From NCBI RefSeq assembly GCF_000421745.1, contig NZ_ATXP01000005.1, forward strand, positions 62,001-126,000: DNA of 64,000 nt, in the 5' to 3' direction. Both the position numbers and the translations under genes were made by a program. Positions 56,689 to 64,000 of the stretch are shown here, in pieces. The notes beneath the pieces were generated by a model that was given only the letters and a program-made list of their open reading frames with translations, did not search any database and was not told the DNA's origin. Position 1 is the stretch's first letter. Each line of letters begins with the position of its first letter. This DNA comes from Nesterenkonia alba DSM 19423. GTDB taxonomy: Bacteria > Actinomycetota > Actinomycetes > Actinomycetales > Micrococcaceae.

Positions 56689-58026
56689 ATGAGCGAACCA
56701 CACCGTCGTGACGTACCAGCCCAGACACCGCCGAGCACCGAGACCCTGAGCACCGATGTCCTGATCGGGCAGCTCGGTGACTATATTGCCGCTTCGCCGT
56801 CGTCGTATCATGCGGCGCGGGTTGCCGCCGATCGGCTCAGCGCCGCTGGGTTTACCGAACTGGCCGAGGACGCCGACTGGCCTACCGAGCCCGGGCGGTA
56901 CACCGTGGTCCGGGACGGTGCCGTACTGGCCTGGATCCTGCCGCAGGGTGCCACCTCAACCACCCCGGTGCGCCTGCTGGGGGCCCACACCGACTCACCG
57001 GGGTTCAAGCTCAAACCTAAACCGACTCTGCTCAAGCACGGATGGGTGCAGGTCGGCACCGAGATCTACGGCGGACCGCTGCTGAACTCCTGGCTGGATC
57101 GGGAGCTTCGCCTGGCCGGCCGGATCGTCACCCGCGACGGCGCCACGCACCTGGCGGCCACTGCGCCGGTGGCCCGCATCCCACAGTTGGCGATCCACCT
57201 GGACCGTCAGGTCAATGACGGGCTGAAGCTGGGCCGCCAACAGCACACCGCTCCGGTGCTCAGTGTGGACAGCGGCGACGGTGATGTCCTCGCCGTGGTC
57301 GCAGAATCCGCCGGTATCAGCCCGGCCGACATTGACGGATACGATCTGGTGGTCGCTGACGCCCAGGCCCCGGCACGGTTTGGTCCCGACAACGAGTTCT
57401 TCGCCGCGGGCCGGCTGGATAACCTCTCTTCGGTCTTCGCCGGTATCGCCGCATTGGAGCAGGTGGCCGCAGAGGCTGACTCTGGTGCGGTGATCCCCAT
57501 GCTGGGCGCTTTCGATCACGAAGAGCTCGGCTCGGCCTCCCGCTCTGGTGCGGCCGGACCCTTCTTGGCAGAAGTCCTCGAGCGGATCTATGAGGGGCTC
57601 GGGGCTACTGCCGGGGCGAAGGCACGGGCCCTGGCGGCTTCCTGGCACCTCTCCTCCGATGCCGGACATGCGGTTCACCCCAACTACCCGGAGCGTCACG
57701 ATCCGGCGAACCGTCCGTTGCCCAACCGCGGACCGTTGTTGAAGATCAACGCCAATCAGCGGTACACCACTGACGCCGCAGGGGCCGCCCTCTGGCAGCG
57801 GGTGTGCCGGGCAGCGGGGGTGCCCACCCAGGAGTTCGTCTCGCATAACGACATTCCCTGTGGTTCGACGATCGGCCCGTTGACGGCCACGCGGCTGGGG
57901 ATCCGGACGGTGGATGTGGGGATCCCTTTGCTGAGTATGCATTCGGCCCGGGAGATGTGTGGAGTCGACGACGTCGGCTACCTCACCGCCACTGTCGCTG
58001 AGTTCTTCACCACTGGGTCCGCCTAA
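56689..58026 (+). CDS. M18 family aminopeptidase
   Basis: 445 residues of the aspartyl-aminopeptidase-like M18 family. Metal ligands are visible: His100 in LLGAHTDSPGFKLKP, Asp in FAAGRLDNLSS, Glu-Glu in FDHEELGS and His in LSMHSAREM. Cytoplasmic, cleaves N-terminal residues from peptides with two metal ions. A GGCTCC/GGAGCC hairpin follows the stop. Confidence 0.95.
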   Translation: MSEPHRRDVPAQTPPSTETLSTDVLIGQLGDYIAASPSSYHAARVAADRLSAAGFTELAEDADWPTEPGRYTVVRDGAVLAWILPQGATSTTPVRLLGAHTDSPGFKLKPKPTLLKHGWVQVGTEIYGGPLLNSWLDRELRLAGRIVTRDGATHLAATAPVARIPQLAIHLDRQVNDGLKLGRQQHTAPVLSVDSGDGDVLAVVAESAGISPADIDGYDLVVADAQAPARFGPDNEFFAAGRLDNLSSVFAGIAALEQVAAEADSGAVIPMLGAFDHEELGSASRSGAAGPFLAEVLERIYEGLGATAGAKARALAASWHLSSDAGHAVHPNYPERHDPANRPLPNRGPLLKINANQRYTTDAAGAALWQRVCRAAGVPTQEFVSHNDIPCGSTIGPLTATRLGIRTVDVGIPLLSMHSAREMCGVDDVGYLTATVAEFFTTGSA

Positions 58027-58074
58027 GCGGAACAGCGGCTCCGCCGCGGTGGAGCCACCCTCTCTGTGTGGCCG

Positions 58075-58132
58075 ACCGTTTGCCGGGTTCCTACCCGACC
58101 ATTTGTCGGACGCCAACTCTACCGTTTGTCGA
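58075..58132. repeat. Left 23-bp repeat array (three units)
   Basis: ACCGTTTGCCGG at 58075, ACCATTTGTCGGA at 58098 and ACCGTTTGTCGA at 58121 start exactly 23 bp apart. They lie in the 164-bp gap after the M18 gene and 59 bp from the end of the DUF4143 ATPase gene. Spacers are about 10 bp; the second is CGCCAACTCT, matching the right array. Confidence 0.8.
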
Positions 58133-58190
58133 GTGGTGGGGGTGAGGAATGGGGTGGTGGTGTGCTCGTGCAGTTCCGGTCCCCGTCCGG

Positions 58191-59459
58191 TTAGGGTCCC
58201 AGCAGACTCAAGGGCACTACGGCCACCCCGTCATCTCGGCGGTATGCGGTCGGCCCCGTGGTGACTATCACCCGGTCCAGCAGACGATCTCCCAGTTGGT
58301 GGTCCAACCAGTTGAGGTGCTTGACGTCTTCATTCTGAACTTCGTGGGACAGTTTCACTTCGATGGCGAGGACTGAGTGATCCGGTCGCTCAATGATGAG
58401 GTCGATTTCGCGTTCCCCGCCGCGGGTGCGCATGTGGTGCACGCTGGCTTCAGCGGCTTCGGCATAGACCCGCACTGACTGGGTGACCAGTGATTCGAAG
58501 AGAGCTCCCAGCCACGTCTCGACGTGGGTGGCGGGACCTTCGCCACGCAGTAGTCCCTTGTCATCAATACCGGCGAGCTGTGCCGCTAGGGACGGGTCCA
58601 CGAGGTGGTGCTTGGGTGCTTCGGTCAGCCGCTTCAAGGGGGAGAATGTGGGCAGCCAAGCATTGAGCGGTTCTAGGACGAAGATGCGGGCTAAGTGGTC
58701 CCGGTAGCTCAGGGTGGTCTCTTTGGCTGGTTTGTCATCCTCCCCAGCGGTCGCTGCATGCATCAACTTGGTGTAGCTGAGGTTCGTCGAGACGGCGGCG
58801 GCGTAGGCCTCCAGCCACCGCTGCAGGGTGTGTGGCTTGCGTACGTGAACGCCGTTCTCCGGCAGTTCCCGGGAGACGATACGGCGCACGTAGCCGTCCA
58901 GCTGGAGCCTGCGCGCCCGCGGGGGAAGGTCTCGGATTCCGGGGAATCCGGAGCGTAGGATTTCGTCCACATAGGTGGGAAGGTCGACGTGTGTTGTTCC
59001 CGAAATGGCCGGTTGGGTTCCGTTGAGGAGCTCCTTCAAGGAGACCACCGGTTCTTCGATGCCCCGTTCAGCTATGGAGAGCGGACGCATGGTGAGGCTG
59101 ATGATCCGACCGGCACCGGAGTGGATGCGGGCGTGGGACGGCACATCGGCAGATCCGGTGAGAAGGAAGGTGCCGCCGGCGGTGGGGTTTTTGTCCACGG
59201 CCCGGCGTACCTGGTCCCAGACCGTGGGAACCAGCTGCCACTCATCGATCAATACAGGGGAATCAGCTTCGGTGATCTGGGCTGGATAGTTCTTCACGGC
59301 GAATTGAGTCCGCTCGTCGTCTAGGGAGAAGACGGAGGCGGCGCGTTGAAGCCCGGTGAGAGTTTTCCCGACTCCCTTAGCGCCCTCCAGGGCTACTGCG
59401 GGGAGGTATGGAAATACCTCATCGAGGACGTCGTCGACCACTCTCCGTCGGTACTCCAT
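58191..59459 (-). CDS. DUF4143-type P-loop ATPase with C-terminal nuclease-like motif
   Basis: 422 residues. Walker A is GAKGVGKT (Lys32) and Walker B VLIDEWQLV; SGFPGIRDLPPRARRLQLDG and VRRIVSREL fit the AAA_14/DUF4143 family. The C-terminal DUF4143 domain holds EREIDLIIERPDHSVLAIEV followed by KLS. This is the D...E-x-K spacing of the PD-(D/E)xK fold. Such ATPases are multicopy and poorly understood in actinobacteria. Only 12 bp separate its start from the right repeat array, which therefore replaces a normal promoter and leader. The start codon has only a weak, very close ribosome site. Confidence 0.88.
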   Translation of the reverse strand: MEYRRRVVDDVLDEVFPYLPAVALEGAKGVGKTLTGLQRAASVFSLDDERTQFAVKNYPAQITEADSPVLIDEWQLVPTVWDQVRRAVDKNPTAGGTFLLTGSADVPSHARIHSGAGRIISLTMRPLSIAERGIEEPVVSLKELLNGTQPAISGTTHVDLPTYVDEILRSGFPGIRDLPPRARRLQLDGYVRRIVSRELPENGVHVRKPHTLQRWLEAYAAAVSTNLSYTKLMHAATAGEDDKPAKETTLSYRDHLARIFVLEPLNAWLPTFSPLKRLTEAPKHHLVDPSLAAQLAGIDDKGLLRGEGPATHVETWLGALFESLVTQSVRVYAEAAEASVHHMRTRGGEREIDLIIERPDHSVLAIEVKLSHEVQNEDVKHLNWLDHQLGDRLLDRVIVTTGPTAYRRDDGVAVVPLSLLGP

Positions 59460-59470
59460 TCCCCTATTCT

Positions 59471-59529
59471 ACTGTCTGCCGGACTCCAACTCTACCGTTT
59501 GTCGGATTTCTATCCTTCCATCTGTCAGG
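59471..59529. repeat. Right 23-bp repeat array (three units)
   Basis: ACTGTCTGCCGGA at 59471, ACCGTTTGTCGGA at 59494 and TCCATCTGTCAGG at 59517, again exactly 23 bp apart and in the same orientation as the left array. CCAACTCTACCGTTTGTCG (59486-59504) is shared base for base with 58113-58131. It fills the 83-bp gap between tctA and the ATPase gene. Confidence 0.8.
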
Positions 59530-59542
59530 CTATGGAGCCTTC

Positions 59543-61093
59543 CTACGACACCTCAGCCTCAGTGAGACGTCTCTGTCGGGTGGTTCGAATGCTACGGATA
59601 GTGCTCAACACGAGGGTCACCAAGAGACCCGCCCACAGGATTTGGGAGATACCGGAGGAAAAGAAGTAGGACAGTTCGTAGTTACCCAACTGCAGGGCTC
59701 GGAGCATGCTTTCCTCGGCGATGGGTCCAAGTACTAGTCCAAGCACCAGCGGAACGATCGGGTATCCGAGCCGCTGCATGACGAAGCTTAGAACGCCGAA
59801 AATCAACATGAGTCCGACGTCGAACATAGAGTTGCGGAAGCTGTACGTGCCAACGATGCAGCAGACCAGGACTGCCGGCACGAGAAAGGGTGGGCGAACC
59901 CGGGTTACCAACGCCATCGGAGCAGCCAGGACGGCGCCGATGGGAAGGATCAGCAGACTGCAGAGAATGAGCGCGAGAACCAAGGCGTAGACCAGGGGCG
60001 CCTCGTTGTCGATGAGTCGTGGCCCGGGCTGGATGCCATGGAGATACAGCGCGGCGAGAACAATTGCCATGGTGGCACTGCCCGGGATGCCCAGGGCCAG
60101 GGTGGGAATTAAAGACCCGTTACCCACCGCGTTGTCACAGGATTCGGAAGCGACAATCCCTTCAGGGTTTCCCTTGCCAAAGGTCTTGGGTTGCTTGGAG
60201 AACTGTTTGGCCACTCCATAGCTAACGAAGTTCGCCGTCGAGGTCCCCATGCCCGGCACGATGCCGATGAGCAGGCCAAGACCCGAGGAGCGCAGCAAAG
60301 TGATCGGGTAGCGGAACGTGGCAGCGATGCCCGCACCGACTTCCCGCAGGGCCGCCGACAGCCCGGAGAGCAGAGTGCGCTCGGCGTTCCCCACGGCTCC
60401 GGAGGCCCGGGTCCCACCGAGGCGATCCTGGCTGGCGATCATGAGCATTTGAGCGACACCGAAGATCCCGATGACAGCCGGAACGAAAGGCACCTCTCCA
60501 TAGAGTTCGGGAAAGCCCATGGTGAACCGAGGCTCGCCGGTGTAGGGGTTCGCAGCCATACTGGCGATCAGCAGCCCCAGACCTGCTGAGATGAGTCCTT
60601 TGCGGATGTCATCCCCAACGGTTACTGCAATCACGGTCAGTCCGAAAAGCGCGACGATGAAGATCTCGGCGGCACCGAAGCGCAAGGCTAGGTTTCCCAG
60701 CGGGCCGATGACCATCAGAACTACTAGCCCGGCGAGCACTCCGCCGATAACCGAGGCCATGCGGGCGATACCGATGGCTCGTTCGGCCTGTCCCTGCATG
60801 GCCAGTGGATACCCGTCGAGGGCAGTGGCCCCGGAACCCGGCTCGCCAGGGGCGTTGACGAGGATCGCCGGAATCGCAGAAGCGAAGAGCGCGCCGGCAT
60901 AGAGCCCGCAGATCAGAAGCAGCGAACTCTCTACAGCCAATCCCACGGCGAAGGGCAGGAGCAGTGCGGCCGCGTTAGGGGCCCCGACCCCGGGAATCGC
61001 GCCGACGAGGAACCCGATGAGCAGTCCGAGGACAAGCCAACTCAGCGCTTCGGGCTGAAGAAGGAGTTCCGCTCCTGCAAGAATGCTCTCCAT
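59543..61093 (-). CDS. tctA: TctA, tripartite tricarboxylate transporter large permease
   Basis: 516 residues, about 11-12 membrane helices, with GAIPGVGAPNAAALLLPFAV and the second repeat GIVPGMGTSTANFVSYGVAK. Uses an ion gradient to import the ligand delivered by TctC (a carboxylate). Third gene of the tctCBA operon, 3 bp after tctB. Confidence 0.96.
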   Translation of the reverse strand: MESILAGAELLLQPEALSWLVLGLLIGFLVGAIPGVGAPNAAALLLPFAVGLAVESSLLLICGLYAGALFASAIPAILVNAPGEPGSGATALDGYPLAMQGQAERAIGIARMASVIGGVLAGLVVLMVIGPLGNLALRFGAAEIFIVALFGLTVIAVTVGDDIRKGLISAGLGLLIASMAANPYTGEPRFTMGFPELYGEVPFVPAVIGIFGVAQMLMIASQDRLGGTRASGAVGNAERTLLSGLSAALREVGAGIAATFRYPITLLRSSGLGLLIGIVPGMGTSTANFVSYGVAKQFSKQPKTFGKGNPEGIVASESCDNAVGNGSLIPTLALGIPGSATMAIVLAALYLHGIQPGPRLIDNEAPLVYALVLALILCSLLILPIGAVLAAPMALVTRVRPPFLVPAVLVCCIVGTYSFRNSMFDVGLMLIFGVLSFVMQRLGYPIVPLVLGLVLGPIAEESMLRALQLGNYELSYFFSSGISQILWAGLLVTLVLSTIRSIRTTRQRRLTEAEVS

Positions 61094-61096
61094 AGC

Positions 61097-61597
61097 TCAC
61101 CCCACCACCAATCCGCCGGGCAGCCGCACATTGAGCACTAGATCGAAGAGAAGGTAAACCCCGGCGATCAAACCTACGTTGAAAGCGATCACCGTCAGCG
61201 GTCGCCGGACACCTAGTACAGGAAGCAGCACGAGTCCGTAGAGTGCCAAGGACTCGTAGAAACCGATGGTGCCGATGCCCCAGAGGAACACGGCAGTACA
61301 CAAAGCAGCTAGTGCGGTGCGGTGCCACGGGCGCCAGAGTGTGGAGAAGGTGGTTGTATCGGGGGTTTTCCACCACCGCACCATCTCGGTGATCGCTTGG
61401 CTCAGAAGAAGAACCAGCAGTACGGCGATGATGCCCTGCGGATAGGCCCGCGAATCGAGTCCGAGGTCGGCGACGCTGAAATGAAACGCCACAGCGTAGA
61501 CCCCAACAGAGGCAGGAACCGATATCAACAGCGCCAGTCGCAGCCAGGAACGCTGGGAGACCACCGGCGGGTGTGTCATCTGTGCCGGCTCGCTCAT
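61097..61597 (-). CDS. tctB: TctB, tripartite tricarboxylate transporter small permease
   Basis: 166 residues, four membrane helices; ADLGLDSRAYPQGIIAVLLV is typical of TctB. The ATG overlaps the tctC stop by 4 bp. Confidence 0.9.
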   Translation of the reverse strand: MSEPAQMTHPPVVSQRSWLRLALLISVPASVGVYAVAFHFSVADLGLDSRAYPQGIIAVLLVLLLSQAITEMVRWWKTPDTTTFSTLWRPWHRTALAALCTAVFLWGIGTIGFYESLALYGLVLLPVLGVRRPLTVIAFNVGLIAGVYLLFDLVLNVRLPGGLVVG

Positions 61598-62607
61598 GGG
61601 GCCTCGACCCCGAAGAGCTCTGGATTCTCGTCGATCATCTCGGTGATGATGTCGATCTCGTCCAGGATGTAGGCGTCGAACTCCTCTGAGGTTTCATAGG
61701 CCAGCTTGTCGAGTTCTCCGTTCTCTTCGAGCATGGCCCGGTAATCCTCGTTCTCTACGGCGCGTTCGACGGCGCCAGTTAGGGTCTCGAAGCGCTCAGG
61801 ATGTTCTTGGCGGCACTCGTTCGCTACCAGGAAGCCGTATCGTTCGGCGCTTTCGTCGAGATTCAGACCGAGGGCGTCGTTGACGGTGGGGGCATCATGA
61901 GTGAGGTCTCCCCACTGGTTCTCCTCTTGGAAAACACCGAGGGGGTGGGCGTCCTCGGCGATGGTCTGACCGGAGAAGACCCCGGCCATCGTGGCTTCGA
62001 CTTCTCCGGCGACGAGGGCATTCCGGGCGGGTCCGCCGCCGTCGTAGGAGACAATATTGAACTCTGCGCCGGTCTCCTCCTGGAGCCTCAGCAGCGCGAT
62101 GTAGTTGGCGTTGGTTAGGTTGGATACGCTCACCCGTAGCTCACCGGGACGCTGTTGAGCCTCCTCGATGAACTCCTCGATCGTCTGCCAGGGCGCACCG
62201 TCGGCCACCCACAAGGCGGAGGGTTCGATGGTGAATCCGGCCAGTGGCTCGAAGTCGTCGTAGGTGTATTCCACGGTGCGAGTCAGGTAGGAGAAGATCA
62301 CGTCCGGGATAGCGTGGATCATGAACGGTTCACAGTCACCGCCGTTTTGCGCGACATACGTGGTTCCGACGGTGAACTGTCCGCCTTCGCGATACTCCAC
62401 TTCCAGTGGTTGCCCCAACTCCTCTTCGACGTAGGGCTGCACTTCGCGGAAGACCGTGTCCAGTGCGCCTCCGGCAGCAGTGGGAATGACGAACTGTACC
62501 GGGTCCTCCGGCCAATCGGCGTCATCGGCCCCTCCAGTCCCACAGGCGGCCACCGCGCCCATTGCGGCGATCGAGAGTATGCCTAGAGAAGTCGTGCGTA
62601 CGTTCAT
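61594..62607 (-). CDS. tctC: TctC, tripartite transporter substrate-binding lipoprotein
   Basis: 337 residues. A lipoprotein signal peptide ends AVAACG, so Cys22 is the lipid anchor. The Bug/TctC receptor fold follows (VQFVIPTAAGGALDTVFREV, FNIVSYDGGGPARNALVAGE). The ligand is probably a carboxylate. First gene of the operon; one XRE operator copy lies 38 bp before its start. Confidence 0.94.
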   Translation of the reverse strand: MNVRTTSLGILSIAAMGAVAACGTGGADDADWPEDPVQFVIPTAAGGALDTVFREVQPYVEEELGQPLEVEYREGGQFTVGTTYVAQNGGDCEPFMIHAIPDVIFSYLTRTVEYTYDDFEPLAGFTIEPSALWVADGAPWQTIEEFIEEAQQRPGELRVSVSNLTNANYIALLRLQEETGAEFNIVSYDGGGPARNALVAGEVEATMAGVFSGQTIAEDAHPLGVFQEENQWGDLTHDAPTVNDALGLNLDESAERYGFLVANECRQEHPERFETLTGAVERAVENEDYRAMLEENGELDKLAYETSEEFDAYILDEIDIITEMIDENPELFGVEAP

Positions 62608-62644
62608 CGTTGTCCCCTTCGACAGATAGTGATTCCGCTCACAT

Positions 62645-62676
62645 GCTACTTATAAGTGTGTAGATTGAAAAGTAGC
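62645..62676. promoter_or_regulatory. Operator copy A before tctC
   Basis: 32 bp, GCTACT...AGTAGC, enclosing TATAAGTGTGTAGAT. It matches copy B except at the base after TAT and in the five bases before AGTAGC. The start-to-start distance is exactly 100 bp. Confidence 0.7.
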
Positions 62677-62744
62677 AACTCAGTGCGTCTCTCAAGGTGC
62701 AGAACTTGGGTGAGGGAAGACAGTTAGCGAGATTCACACCCGTT

Positions 62745-62776
62745 GCTACTTATGAGTGTGTAGATCTTCGAGTAGC
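62745..62776. promoter_or_regulatory. Operator copy B before the XRE regulator gene
   Basis: 32 bp, GCTACT...AGTAGC, enclosing TATGAGTGTGTAGAT, ending 20 bp before the regulator start. Same strand orientation as copy A. Confidence 0.7.
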
Positions 62777-62796
62777 AGACTCTCATTGTTGAATGC

Positions 62797-63036
62797 GTGG
62801 CAAAGGGAGACCTGCAAAGACGAGTGGGGGCAAACCTCCGCCGATATCGTCTGGAGCGTGGGCTCTCTCAGGAAGCCTTCGCAGAGGTCCTCGACGTACA
62901 CCGCACCTATATGGGAGGGGTCGAGCGCGGTGAACGTAACCTCACCTTGCAATCCGTGGAATCGATTGCTGAGCGTCTCGGACTTGACCCCCTCGAGTTG
63001 CTCACCCCTGGGTCTCCCCACGAGTACACCCGATAG
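62797..63036 (+). CDS. XRE-family regulator of the tct genes
   Basis: 79 residues, almost entirely one helix-turn-helix: RRYRLERGLSQEAFAEVLDV then HRTYMGGVERGERNLTL. It resembles controller (C) proteins of restriction systems, but no such genes are nearby. Starts GTG. Divergent from tctC with matching operators at both promoters, so it probably controls the transporter and itself. Confidence 0.88.
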   Translation: MAKGDLQRRVGANLRRYRLERGLSQEAFAEVLDVHRTYMGGVERGERNLTLQSVESIAERLGLDPLELLTPGSPHEYTR

Positions 63037-63086
63037 TGTTCGAACAGCCCTTCTGCTGACACGCTTGAGGGGCCCACTACCACTGG

Positions 63087-63116
63087 TTGGCGGTCTTGGG
63101 GCTGAAGCCGTAAGAT
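63087..63116 (+). promoter_or_regulatory. Probable rpsF promoter
   Basis: TTGGCG at 63087-63092 and TAAGAT at 63111-63116 with an 18-bp spacer, about 95 bp before the rpsF start. Confidence 0.45.
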
Positions 63117-63209
63117 AGGCGAGTTGTGCGCACTTGAGCGCACGTACGCAGTAGAACCTCCTGTTACGGAAAGCCCGTGACCGCAAGACCAGAGGAGGTG
63201 GGTTCATTC

Positions 63210-63509
63210 ATGCGTCACTACGAACTGATGGTGATCGTCGACCCCGAGGTGGACGAGCGCACCGTTGAGCCGACTCTCGGCAAGTACATGGAGCTGGTGA
63301 AGAAAGAAGGCGGCTCCGTGGACAACATCGACGTCTGGGGACGTCGTCAGCTCGCCTACGAGATCGACAAGAAGTCTGAAGGCATCTACGCCGTCGTCGA
63401 CTTCCACTCCACACCGGACTCCGCCAAGGAGCTGGACCGACTGCTGCGCCTGAACGAGACAATCATGCGCACCAAGATCACCCGTCCCGAAGAAATGCGG
63501 GTGGCCTGA
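63210..63509 (+). CDS. rpsF: Ribosomal protein bS6
   Basis: 99 residues starting [20 protein letters not shown], full-length S6 of the small subunit. Start 63210 chosen because the conserved RHYELM follows; GAGGTGG lies upstream. Followed by ssb after 52 bp, the standard order. Confidence 0.97.
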   Translation: MRHYELMVIVDPEVDERTVEPTLGKYMELVKKEGGSVDNIDVWGRRQLAYEIDKKSEGIYAVVDFHSTPDSAKELDRLLRLNETIMRTKITRPEEMRVA

Positions 63510-63561
63510 TAGGCCCACCACATCTAGGTACACGAACAGAAAGAAACTAGGTACACCACTA

Positions 63562-64000
63562 TGGCCAACGAAACCATCATCACCGTCGTCGGGAACCTCA
63601 CCGCGGACCCGGAGCTGCGCTTCACACCCTCCGGTGCAGCAGTGAGCAACTTCGTCATCGCATCCACCCCACGGTACTTCGACCGTCAGGCCAATGAATT
63701 CAAGGACGGCGAAACGCTGTTCGTGCGCTGCTCGCTGTGGCGGGAAGCCGCGGAGAACGCCGCCGAATCCCTGACCAAGGGCACTCGGGTCATCGCCCAG
63801 GGGCGGTTGAAGGCACGCAGCTTCCAGGACAAAGAAGGCAACAACCGGACCTCCTGGGAACTCGATGTCGACGAGATCGGCCCCTCCCTGCGTTTCGCCA
63901 CGGCCCAGGTCAACCGCCAGGGTCGCAGTGGCGGCGGAGGCGGCGGCTTCGGTGGCGGCCCCCAGCAAGGCGGAGGCTTCGGCGGAGGGGGAGACTCCTT
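63562..64000 (+). CDS. ssb: Single-stranded DNA-binding protein (3' truncated by window)
   Basis: 146 residues are visible: an OB-fold ([20 protein letters not shown] to [16 protein letters not shown]) followed by a Gly/Gln-rich linker ([13 protein letters not shown]). The acidic C-terminal tip lies outside the window. Confidence 0.96.

Noticed and set aside
62797-63036. Controller protein of a restriction-modification system
   Set aside because: The sequence resembles C proteins, but no methylase or endonuclease gene is near and the operators pair it with tctC.

Overview
The window is chromosomal DNA from a high-GC actinobacterium, most likely order Micrococcales (Micrococcaceae-like). The evidence is the origin block: dnaA, dnaN, recF, dciA, gyrB, gyrA, a DUF3566 gene, tRNA-Ile, a DLW-39-type microprotein gene and tRNA-Ala run leftward, and rpmH, rnpA, yidD, yidC, jag, rsmG, parA, parB run rightward. 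Class E sortase, CrgA, MurT/GatD, a MurJ-pseudokinase pair and many GTG starts fit. I cannot name a genus. gnd, often found between dnaN and recF in relatives, is absent there. The pknA/pknB/pstP kinase block is absent from its usual place beside pabA and crgA.

Layout, left to right. 1-6.7 kb: cell-envelope genes (murT-gatD, crgA, sortase, a tiny membrane protein, pabA, a DUF5324-like protein, a cyclophilin and a rhomboid protease). 6.8-24.1 kb: accessory region with a CoA-transferase, a copper P-type ATPase with CsoR and two operators, uppP, then an island holding recombinase relics, a 1362-residue XRE / Mrr-like nuclease / STAND ATPase / helical-repeat protein (the best candidate for an undescribed anti-phage system) and a Panacea-MazF/PemK toxin-antitoxin pair. 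After these come LysR with a frameshifted MFS gene, and an alkylation-repair operon (ada-alkA, ogt, eamA). 24.3-36 kb: the tRNA, gyrase and replication block with oriC at about 33.9-34.4 kb. 36-43.5 kb: rpmH to parB with six parS sites, then trxA and trxB. 43.6-58 kb: pseudokinase, murJ, nudix, cca, GT87 and DUF418 genes, an ABC transporter with its two-component system, and an M18 aminopeptidase. 58-59.5 kb: a DUF4143 ATPase between two three-unit 23-bp repeat arrays. 59.5-63 kb: a tctCBA transporter with a divergent XRE regulator and paired operators. 63.2 kb to the end: rpsF and a truncated ssb.

The most unusual non-coding signals are: two copies of a three-stem element whose helices are kept by compensating changes (30.49-30.62 kb and 33.72-33.90 kb, the second beside oriC); the paired 23-bp arrays around the DUF4143 ATPase; a DnaA-box-like cluster far from oriC at 6.7 kb; phased repeats before the CoA-transferase gene; and four parS sites inside parA and parB, each encoding Val-Ser-Arg-Glu-Thr.
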